Positions 45,221 through 55,030 of a stretch of DNA of 64,000 nt are shown here, piece by piece. Within the stretch, counting starts at the first letter, position 1. Each line of letters opens with the position of its first letter. The stretch spans positions 3,224,001 to 3,288,000 of the forward strand of contig JAUEDM010000005.1 of assembly GCA_033439685.1 (NCBI GenBank). The letters are read 5' to 3'. A program made the position numbers and the translations under genes. The notes beneath the pieces are model-generated. The model had not been told where the DNA came from. It did no database searches and worked only from the letters and a program-made list of their open reading frames with translations. The DNA is from Apodospora peruviana. Lineage: Eukaryota; Ascomycota; Sordariomycetes; Sordariales; Lasiosphaeriaceae.

Positions 45221-48200
45221 TGCTTGAGGGATGGTTGAGAAGGAAATATTTGTGTTTATGGTGTCGAGCTAATTTCTCGACGATAGCGGATCCAGTGTGG
45301 CACTTGTTTTGACTGGCGATATCCCGTTGCAACCCGGAACTGCCTGGTCTTTCTCTTGCACAGGTTTTTTGCCGCTGGTAGTGTTCGGCGGTGTACCTAA
45401 TTTTTTTACTGCCAGTGGAGAGAGGTTCGAATTGCCCCGCTTCCACTCATCACAGCTCAAAAGATTGACCAATCGGCACCATATTCACTGTTGCACAGGA
45501 CCCCACCGTTCTGTTCTCGTTTTTTCCCTGCTGCCATAAAAGCTTCCATTCCTCCAGACTTCAACCGAATCTCTCATTCCTTGATTCACCGAACTACACG
45601 ATGGAACTTCATGATACTGATCAGGACAACGCCGACTAATTTGGCGCAAGGTATGTAGAGACTCTTTCTCCCATCTCCTCCTATCTGCATGATGCATTTC
45701 TCGCAAGAGAGGCTGTTTATGAATTATTATTATGATTATAAACTATACCTTATACATTGTTCTATCTCTGATCCAGAACACAAACTACGGATATTCTTCA
45801 GCTGCTTTGTGACCCATGGCTAATTGTATCTGTCTTTACACAGTGTCCTGCCTCCCTTTTTTTCAGCATTCGACTTTAGACAATCCGGAGCTCGAGAGGT
45901 CGGAGTCAATCTGAGCTTGGCAGGGGATGTTCAGTCGAGCAGTTCTGGTCGCTGATCACTTGAGGTAGACTTAGGAGTATGTAGCAAATGGGACAACCAA
46001 CTGCCACATTCGGTCTCTTTTCAACTTTTAAGACATCGAAAAATGTCCTTGACCAATGGCTGTAGTCACAGGAGGTCTTCGGGCTGCACGTTAAGCCTCT
46101 TCTTGTCCCGTGACTGCCCCATGCATTGTATTGCCCGATTCGGCGAATCTGCGTTTTAACGGGCCCTATCTGGTCCCTATCTCCACGCTTACGGGTCGTA
46201 TCTGGATGGTATTTCGACAAATGTTGATAGTGATTTGACTTCCGATAGCTAAGGTAGCTCTGGGATGGTGGGCTGTATTGTCAGTCCGATTAATGGAGGA
46301 TCTTGAGAGTGTCGATACTCATGTGACTCCAGTTCCGACATCATCCAGGGAGGTTTGCTTCCCAGCATGTACTCTGATTTGTTTGTATAATGAGCCGCGG
46401 TTGATCGAGCGATTGTGGTCTGATCCAAGGCCGGGAAGAGCACGGGATTGTTGGCGCAATGTTCGTTAGATTTTGCATGATAGGGGAGCACGCATGTTAT
46501 ACCGTAGCAGGAAGGTTGGCCATATGCGGTAGAATCAGCGTATATCAACGACACTCCGCACTTCCACGGCCCATCTTCTTGCCATATCCGGCACTTATAA
46601 ATTAGACGGCGAGAAAAGATGTCCGGGTCCTGTGCTGGACCGCCTGGAACGTCTGCCGGTCCATCGGTCATGCATGCCGTCCTAAAAGTTGGCAGGTCCA
46701 CGTGCCCGCCAATGGGAGACGGGTCCATGCCAGCTGTAGATTCACGATAATTGCTCCACGCAACACGTATTCCCCTCGTCTGTTCCAGTATCGACGGGTT
46801 AGGAGGTGAAGATGAGTTGATAGAGGGGATCTAGGAAGGTTCGGGGCCCGTGAACATTCGATTCGAGCAGCCCGGATGTGTGTACCTATCTTCTGTACAA
46901 CACCCGCCTCTGCATACGCACGGTTGAGATATATTAAGCTGCCATGAGCTTATCAGTTGGAGGGGTCTCGGCCTGCCTTATGAGGCACACGAGAGGTAAG
47001 CTTCTAGATAGCGGGTGATATGAAAGGTGCCATTTCCATTTCCGAACCCCCAATTGAAGAACAATTGAGTGATGATGATGAAACAATGACGAAACAAACT
47101 GTCTTGATAGAGGTCCACTGATGGTGATACAAAAACGGCGACAGCAATATGAACCCGCCAAACCTGCTCAGTTGAACAAGGTCCTCATTGGTGAAGACGG
47201 TTACATGCGGGAATTGTCTGTACCTGTAGGCTAATATCCAGGTCAAGGCAGTCGGTACCTCAGTAGTCGCCCTCGAGTTTTTTCAACTGTTGAAAACTCT
47301 GACAGTCATGGATGTGGCGATTCCTTTTGCGCGCCACTGGTTGGATATTATCTCACCTTAGTCACGTACGGGACGTTACTCTGCATGTCTGTTAGACGCG
47401 CCTGCTGGAGTGTGAGGCACAGGAATAAGGTCGGGAGTTCGGCCAGATTGTTGGTGAGTTGGTGTGCGGATGTAAGTCAACTTGATACCCTTCGTGCATA
47501 CCAGGTAGTACTCCGTACGGGTAAGTGGCTACAGTGTGCCGGACTGCAGGCTGCCGATGACCGGAGCCAGCCCAAGAAATTGGAGTCGTTGGAGGCCGAA
47601 GAGGCTCGAGATGTAATTGAACACACGGCTGTCGAGCTGAGATAAAGACTCGGCTTTTGGTGAGGCAATCCCATCTTCAGTCGACAACCCCCTGTCTTTG
47701 CAGTCTTTGCATGGGTCCAGAGCACGCACATGGTATCCATCTGATGGAAAAATCCAGACCGCGGCCCGGCATCGGCTGTCTCTTCAACATGGAGCGGCGC
47801 AGCCACTGCAAGTGCGGAAGAGCTCCAACCAACCCCTCCTTGCCGCTCCTTGCCCCCACTGGTCACGCATCCGGCCCACCTTCCTCGTGTGCGTAGCGCA
47901 GCACCAACTGCCCTGCCGTGGTGGATACAACGCTCGACTCTATAATCTTCTGATACCTCTAGGCTTTCATCTTGCCTTTTCTCGTCTCCCTTTCATAGAT
48001 TTTCGTTACACTTTTAAAACTTCTCAGGGTCTTAGTTGACGAGTGTCAGCCTCTTTTCTTAGTGAAATAATCTTGGCCGCTGGCTGCTTCCCATTGGCCA
48101 ATTACTACTTCCAACCTTGAAACTGACGAACCTGGGAAACTTGGCCAACGCTGCCCCACGCTACGAGGATCAAACGTCGTCATTGTCTTGGCAGGGCAGA

Positions 48201-48341
48201 TGTTCTTTGTTCCTGACGTTCCCTACCGAGTACACTACATAATCACGGGAAGTTCACCTGCTCTCAACGACATTTTTGACCAAGGTTTACCGCCCTCTGA
48301 CTCCGAGGCAAAGACTCCGAGGCAAACACACCGGAGGAGTA
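45221..48341. other. Gene-poor region between MPP10 and the SPX gene
   Basis: No supportable gene in 3.1 kb. The longest frame with some complexity (46249-46728, minus) has no recognisable domain. A TACTCCGTA element is at 47509-47517. The MPP10 promoter is nearest 45221 and the SPX gene promoter nearest 48341. No tRNA passes a fold check by eye; GGTTCGAATTG at 45424 was examined and rejected. Confidence 0.5.
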
Positions 48342-49939
48342 ATGAAATACGGGGAGCAGTTCGAGAGCGAGTCTGTTCCGCAATGGAGTCTTTGTAGGTC
48401 ACCGTCCCATCTCGACCACGCAATCTCCGGCTAATCTTATCGCCTCCGACCCTAGATAACATTGACTACAACTCATTGAAGCACCATATCAAGGCTCACA
48501 CAACCAAGGACCAGGCGAGCGCGATAGCAATACCGGGTCAGCGGGACACGGCGCTTAGCAAGTTCGAAGACGAGCTCTACATCGAGCTCTGCCGTCAACA
48601 TGACCGAGTGAACCTGTTTGTCAAAAGCAAGGCTGACGAGCTATCGCGCAGGTTGCGTACGTCCAGGAGTTGTCCAGTTGGCATATCGAATAGCACGTAA
48701 CTAACGTTATATTCAGAACATCTGTCCAACCAAATACATCGCCTGATACTCCGTTGCACAACGTCCAGACTAGACCGCGTCTCACTGAAGAGACAAAGCC
48801 GATTCGCCCGGTACGAGAGCGAGCTCCTACGATGTGGTGACGAGATACAAGCCCTGCAACGCTTCGTCAGCGCGCAGATTGTCGCGTTCCGCAAGATACT
48901 CAAGAAGTACAAGAAATGGACCGGATCATCCACTCTCGGGGCCCGATTCAATGACGCAATCTTGTCACACCCCAAGAGCTTTACCAGGCGCAACATGTCC
49001 GGACTGCAGGCCCACTACGATGATCTTCTGGAGGCCTTACGTGCGGCTTCATCGGCCGATCACAGTGGTGCTGCGTCGCCGCGTACCGAACCTCCGGCAG
49101 CTCCGCGCATCTCCACCCCGCCACAAAACCAACTGTCGCCAAGTGAAACAATTGTCGCAGCACAGCAGTCACCACCTAGGGGGTATTGGAACGAATACGA
49201 TAACGGAAGCGAAGCTGGCGATATTGATCAGGATAGAGACACAAGCTACGCCATCTATGTTGACCCTAACGCAGACATGAGCTTCCCCGGGCTGGCCACG
49301 TTGAAGACGATATTCAAGAAGCCGTCGGGCAGGTGGAAAGTATGGACGGGTGGTAGCCAAGAAGACCAGACAATCAACTTCGAACAGTGCGAACAAGGTC
49401 CTCTTCTACGTGGACAATCAGGTCACTACGGTACCACGGACGCAAGTTATTTCGCGCCTGTCCCTGGAGGTACATGGAATCGTAACGACAGCGACGACGA
49501 CACCGAGCAGGAAGGTTCACTCGGGAGGAGAGGCTCATACGGGTATACATCGTCGGAGGAGGGATTTCCGGCCGGATACAAGGCGCATTATGCGGCGTTG
49601 CCAAGTATTCGGGACCAGCGAGTGGCTCAGTACCGGGAACGGGTGCTTTTTTGGGGCACATGGGGCTGTTACGCCGTCTCGTTTGCCCTGATGGCCATCG
49701 CGGCCATCTTGGTCTCGACGGGCCGCCACAAGAAACGCCTCGAGGTTGATGCGGGGGTCACCATGGGGATCATGGTATCGTTGGCTTCGGCGTGCGCCGC
49801 GCTTTGGTTGTCCTGCTCGCGACAAGGGGGTCTAGGCTGGGTCAACCAGGCCGCTGTGTGGGCTACCTTTGCCGCGGCTTGCGTGCTTAATGGGGCGCTT
49901 TTGGTCTTGGTTGTGGGCAATCCGCCATTACCATTATGA
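48342..49939 (+). CDS. SPX-domain membrane protein
   Basis: Three exons (48342-48393, 48456-48656, 48717-49939) join in frame for about 491 residues. An N-terminal SPX domain runs from MKYGEQFESESVPQWSLYNI to about residue 190: DYNSLKHHIKAHTTKDQA, KFEDELYIELCRQHDRVN and the basic helix FRKILKKYKKW that in SPX proteins binds inositol pyrophosphates, reporting cell phosphate. A disordered Ser/Pro/Thr region and a SFPGLATLKTIFKKPSGRWK-type segment follow. The last ~100 residues contain three hydrophobic helices, one being WGCYAVSFALMAIAAILVS, after an arginine-rich RVAQYRERVLFW. This resembles the C-terminal VTC1-type membrane domain, but the polyphosphate polymerase core of VTC2-4 is absent: too few residues lie between, and no catalytic motif is seen. 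A vacuolar or other membrane phosphate sensor is plausible; the function is not established. Confidence 0.88.
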
Positions 49940-50711
49940 CATCCGCTTGCGTATTCGATGGTTGGGAGGGAGGAGGTGAACGTTCCATGCTTTGTTTCAT
50001 AGCGAGGAGTTTGGATAGATGTACACTTTCAAGGCAGACTTGGATAGACGGGATAGATATTAGGATATATCAGCATGGAAGGGCGGGGGGGGACTGAAGC
50101 AGGGGATTGATTATGACAGTGATGGGTTGTATCTATCATGAAAACCAGGAGCGGACTCTTGATTTTCCTTTGTCATACGTTGTGCAGTTTTCGTTTTCTG
50201 CGTCTTGCCGGCTTGGTGGTATGTGGAGACAACATGTGAACATTTACCGTACCTCTAGACGGATTAAGTAGATTCCCATTCATCAGCCAGACCATTATGA
50301 GGTTGTCTGGTTGCAATCAATCTGTCTGATTGTACATGTCCGTGTCTTTTTTTCTACTTTTCGAAACGAAAGGCGTCTGGCCTGCCAGGGCAATTTTATG
50401 TATTATTGCTGTAGGTATAAGCTGGTTGGGATCCGAACCATTACCTCGGAGATGCAACTTCCATTTCTCCAACCACGCCCTTAAACAAAGACAACTCCAC
50501 TACAACACACTGACAACATCGCCCAATTACGTATTAACAATTTTGTCAGCAAGAACCCTCCCTCCTGGTTGACATACCGTAATTATTCCATCAGTTAGTC
50601 AGTGAGTTAGTCGTGTCATCCATTAATCCGCGATCAAACCGCTGGTCAACTAATTAAGAATTCTGGTTTATAAAGAAAGGTCTCATTTGAGTCGGTGAGA
50701 AAGAAGTCAAG
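49940..50711. promoter_or_regulatory. Intergenic region upstream of the nitronate monooxygenase
   Basis: 3' flank of the SPX gene and promoter of the next gene, both on +. A TATAAA box lies at 50669-50674, 38 bp before the start codon. No ORF is supportable. Confidence 0.5.
50669..50674 (+). promoter_or_regulatory. TATA box-like element
   Basis: TATAAA in an AT-rich setting lies 38 bp before the nitronate monooxygenase ATG. That spacing would put transcription start almost at the ATG, so the true start or the function of the box is uncertain. Confidence 0.35.
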
Positions 50712-52420
50712 ATGGACCGTCTCCGCAGAACAATCAACGCCGCGACAGCACCTTCATCAGACCATCACCATCAACCATCATCGTCATCATCATCATCACC
50801 CTCTAGCAGCAGCAAACTAGCAACCGCCTCCATGAGCAGCAAAGACCTAGCCGCACAAGCTAAACTCGGCCTCTCGAGCGTCAGAAGCAAACTATCCAGG
50901 ATGAGCTCCCCAAAGGACACAGAAGTCCGCCGCAAGCTGAACGCCTGGTTCCCCAACACCCTCAACCCCGTCATCTTTGGCGCGCCGATGCTGGGCATCT
51001 CCAACGGCACTCTGGCCGCCGAGATTTCCAAGGCCGGCGGCTTCGGTCTGATTGGCGGTGGGTACGATTTTAACACTGGGAGTGCCCATCTCACCGCTCT
51101 GGCGAAAGAGTTGACCGCCGCGCGCAAGGTGTTGGGTCTGGAGGAGTTTGCGCTGACGCCGCTGCCTGTCGGGATTGGGTTTATTTTGTGTCATGAGAGC
51201 GTCGGTCTGTTTGAGAAGACTGTGCTTCCACTCTTGCAGGAGCATTCGCCTCAGGCGGTCTGGTTGTTTGCGCCTGACGAGACGAAAGTCAAGCCGGGGT
51301 CACTGGTGAGGAGTATTGTCGAGAAACTGCACGATAGCGGGTTCATGGTCATGTTCCAGGTCGGCACCGTGGCGGCGGCGAGACAGGCGGCAAGGGACGG
51401 GGCGGATATCATTATTGCGCAGGGGGTTGACGCGGGCGGGCATCAGTTTGCTAGCGGGGCGGGCGTGGTCAGTTTGGTTCCCGAGGTTGTGGCCATGTTG
51501 GGGGAACCGGAGTTTGTGGGAAGGGAGATTGTTGTTGTTGCTGCTGGGGGAATTTCGGATGGACGGGGGGTTGCGGCTGCGTTGGCGCTTGGTGAGTACC
51601 AACTTACCTTACCTACCCCTTCTCTTTGCGAGGTATTGTGTTTTTGGTGCCCACTATCTTGGTTGCTCCCGAGTATTTCCTTGGGATCGGAGTCGATGTT
51701 ATATTTCCATGCTAACAGGGCGTTGTCATAGGCGCCGAAGCAGCGGTGATGGGCACAAGGGTAGGTTTTCGAGCTATACACTGCCCCACAGAGAGACTCA
51801 TTCTGACGCTGGTGGATGTAGTTCCTCGTCGCCACAGAAGCCTCGACACCTGACTTCCGCCGCAAGCTGGTTCTCGAGACATCTGACGGTGGTGCTTCCA
51901 CTGTGAAGTCAGTGAACCCTTTTCCTCATGTACACCCTCTACTCCTGTTTCGACACCGTTGGCCATGGTGTAGTTAGTGCTGGTATTAAAAATAGACGTA
52001 GCTGACAACACCTATGAATACCGTGAGATACATGCTGACAGCAAACCATCTTCAGATCCACATTCCACGACGATGTCCAAGGAACCGTCATCTGGTCGAA
52101 GCTGTACGATGGCCGGGCCATCATTGGAAGCTCGTACCAAGACCACGCCAAGGGCGTCTCCCTTGAAGAGAATGTCAAGCTGTTCAAGGACGCCAAGGAG
52201 GCCGGTGATAACTCGAGGATGGTGACATGGGCGTGAGTAACGTTTTCTCCTTTCCACCAGTTCTGCCCAACTATGCGTTTCTGAACCAGATAACTGACCG
52301 CTTCACAGAGGAACCGGTGTTGGCTTGGTCAAAGAAGCGAGCCCGGCGGGAGATATTGTTAGGGATACGCGCGAGGTGGCAAAGCAGAGGATTCAGTTTC
52401 TGCAGCAGACCTTCCTCTAG
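50712..52420 (+). CDS. Nitronate monooxygenase (2-nitropropane dioxygenase family)
   Basis: FMN-dependent enzyme that oxidises alkyl nitronates such as propionate-3-nitronate to carbonyl products and nitrite. Five exons: 50712-51591, 51732-51760, 51822-51907, 52056-52232, 52309-52420; about 427 residues. The first ~75 residues are Ser/His-rich and extra to the enzyme core. The TIM-barrel starts NPVIFGAPMLGISNGTLAAE, with GGFGLIGGGYD, then VMFQVGTVAAARQAARDGAD, IIIAQGVDAGGHQFASG (the family signature around the catalytic His) and VVVAAGGISDGRGVAAALAL with the phosphate-binding Gly residues, continuing GAEAAVMGTRFLVATEASTP. The C-terminus includes GRAIIGSSYQDHAKG and GTGVGLVKEASPAGDIV. The extra N-terminus may be a targeting or linker region. 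It is convergent with the amidohydrolase, 171 bp between stops. A role in nitro-compound detoxification is likely. Confidence 0.9.
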
Positions 52421-52591
52421 TTAGTCGCAAGCTGGAGCAGTGCTGGTAGTCTTTATGAATTTATGTAGAAAAATGAGAAGATGATTCATTTGTTTATACC
52501 CCTATCAAGCCGAAGAACTCGACGCCTTCCACCTACGCCTGACTAGGTAGGTAGCTCCCCCTTTTGAAAAAGAGGCTACTATATTATCAAA

Positions 52592-54640
52592 TCACAGGTC
52601 CTCCCCATTCCCTCCCGTTTTACCATTACCCTCGCCATCATCCCTCGAATAAACCATCTTCCCACCCACCCACGTCTCCCTCACCCTAACATGCCTCAAC
52701 TCCTCCGGATCGACCTTCTCAAGCGGCTCGTCAAGCACTATCCAGTCCGCAAACGCCCCGTCAGCAATCACGCCCGCCTGGCCCTCCATAAACCCACCAA
52801 ACGCCGCTCCCGTGGTGAACCCGGCCACAGCCTCATGCACACTGAGCGCCTCTTCCGCATACCACCCCCTCTTCTCGTCCGAAGGCCCACCGAGGCCGGT
52901 ACGCGGGCTCTTGCGCGTCACGGCGGCATACAGGCCCTCGAACGGATTCGGCGGTTCGACGGGGAAGTCGCTGCCCAGCACAGGATTTAAGTCAAGCAAC
53001 GATTTCATCCGGTAGGCTTCCGTCTTTGTGCGGACGGCACCGAGGCGGCGCTCGGCGTAGGCCATATCTGAGGTGGCGTGCGTGGGCTGGATGGACGGGA
53101 TGATACCGAGGTAGTGCATGCGGGCCTGGTCATCCGGGTGGATGATTTGCGAGTGCTCGATTCGGAATCTCTTCTCGGTAACTTGGCAGGCTCTCAGCCT
53201 GTCAGTCCAGTCGTCGTTGTCGTGAAATTGGGGAGGACAGGCGTCTTCCAGCGCGGCTTGCATCGCGTCGATGGCGAATCTGTTGGCCAGATCGCCTATG
53301 GCGTGGATGTTGACCTGGTAGCCCGCGGCTGACCAGGATCTGGCCAACGAGGTTAACGTAGAAGCGTTAACGAGCAGCGAGCCGGACATGTCCGGGCGGT
53401 CGGTATACGGCTCGATCATGGCGCTGCCCCAGCTTCCTAGGGCGCCGTCTACACATATATTAGCGGTGCCGTATATGGATTTTACCTCCAAACATACCAG
53501 CAAATAACTTGACACTCCTCACAGAGAGCAAGCCCCAAGGATGTTCAATTCGGACAGCATCCCCGGGACAGAACGTATTCCGCTCGGCGCACTCCATCAT
53601 GGCGTACACCCTGAGTGTCCAGTCCTCATCAGTCCGACTCATCTCGTCAAAGAGGGCAATATCTCTTGGGAAAACGCCAGCGTTGTGCACGCCCACCAGC
53701 CCGACGGCGTGCAGTTCCTTCATGGCCGACCTGATAAACTCCTTCTTCTTGGCGACGTTCGGTCTCGGCCACAAGGCCATCACATAGTCCATGGCATTAT
53801 CGCAAAAGACGCCCATGCCCGGCTCTCGGATGATCTCGCCACCGGGAACGTGGTCGGGAAGGTCGTCGTCCGACAAAAGGTCCAAGACGGCCTGCGAGAC
53901 CCATGTGCAATGCACATCGACCCGGTCGAGCATGAAATATCGCCCCTTGAGCCGGTCATCGTCCTCTAGCATTTTCTGTCGTCCGTCCAGATAGTCAATA
54001 TGATTATCTCAAATTAATTCTCTCAAATAAAGGACGGGTCACCTGCAGCAGTCGGCATCCCGCCCAGTGCCATCTGGTCCCATCCGATCCCTCTTGCCCT
54101 ATTTTTTCGTAAAATCATATCAGCTACCGCTATCTCTTTCTTAGGTACCAACCTTGGGTACGTAGGTAGAAAGGGGGTAAGTAACAAAACAAACCAATTA
54201 TCCCTCGATCCAACTCCCGGGTTCTTTTCTAGGTAATCATTCAACCTCTGTTTAATCTCACCCACCGAGTCCGAACCAAATAAATCGGCAGAGTGCAAGA
54301 ACTCGCCATACTGAAGCAGATGGCCGTGGCCGTCCCACAGTCCGGGAACCGCGTACCCCTTTCTGATCTCATATTCGGTTCCGGCTGGAAACGAGGTGAA
54401 CACCGAGGTAAACTTGCCCGTGGTGGAAGACACGCCGAAGCAATTGTTTGATGATGTGTGAGAGAAAACACCCTCGTAGCAGTAGACTGTTCTCAATCCT
54501 TCTGTACTACTGTCGTGTGATTCTGGATACCATTGCTTGACAATAACGGCCAGAAAGACGGCGGCGCATGTGATGAGCGAGATGCGTACGGATATACCCC
54601 ACCTCGCCGTCGTCGTCGTCGTCGTCCTCGTCGTCATCAT
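52592..54640 (-). CDS. Membrane-anchored amidohydrolase (YtcJ-like, family 3)
   Basis: Metal-dependent hydrolase of unknown substrate. Proposed exons in coding order: 54640-54195, 54098-54043, 54007-53498, 53448-52592, about 622 residues. After MMTTRTTTTTTARW comes a membrane anchor (ISLITCAAVFLAVIVKQW), so the enzyme probably sits in a membrane with an external or lumenal catalytic domain. The amidohydrolase core is seen in VPGLWDGHGHLLQYGE (the HxH metal pair), RGIGWDQMALGGMPTAA, FMLDRVDVHCTWVSQA, ALGSWGSAMIEPY, NIHAIGDLANR, RIEHSQIIHPDD, IQPTHATSDMAYAE, PVLGSDFPVEPPNPFEGLYA and the C-terminal ADWIVLDEPLEKVDP. The 96-nt second segment removed (54099-54194) is frame-neutral, and an intron of only 35 nt (54008-54042) is required between PTAA and DNHIDYLDG. 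These boundaries are the weak point. The frame also opens upstream to an ATG at 54763. Confidence 0.82.
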
Positions 54641-55030
54641 TGCTTGGCCCGAGCTATAGACCACGGATCTGAAGTAGAGAGAGTTTGTAATCGATAAAGC
54701 GGTGAACACTCGTAGGTATTTGGGTGCGGTTGTCAAGTAATAATAACGGCGGGAATGGGGCACGATATTTTGGGCACTACTTGCATGACATGCAGTTGGT
54801 GGGTCCCGATCTACACACTCTACGGAATACCATCTGTTTGATCCGGGAATCCGTTCACTAACATCAACATGGTACCAATTGGCCTGGCTTGGGAAGCATA
54901 TCTATTTGGAACTTCATCCTAGTCGTGTGAACACTGCCCCAAAGACATAAGAAGTCATGTCATGCTGACACCCTCCCCCAAAATCTAACTATCCGCTGTA
55001 GACCCAGTGTCCTAACTACCCGTCACAGTA
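54641..55030. other. Short spacer, amidohydrolase / SWC4
   Basis: 390 bp between tandem minus-strand genes. It contains the amidohydrolase promoter and the SWC4 3' flank. A minus-strand extension of the amidohydrolase frame covers 54641-54763 but shows no family similarity. Nothing else is seen. Confidence 0.55.

Noticed and set aside
45420..45450. tRNA B-box-like GGTTCGAATTG
   Set aside because: Bases either side do not form the five-pair T stem and no acceptor stem or clean A box lies upstream.
46249..46728. 159-codon minus-strand frame
   Set aside because: No recognisable domain, biased composition, no neighbouring exons or splice signals that extend it.
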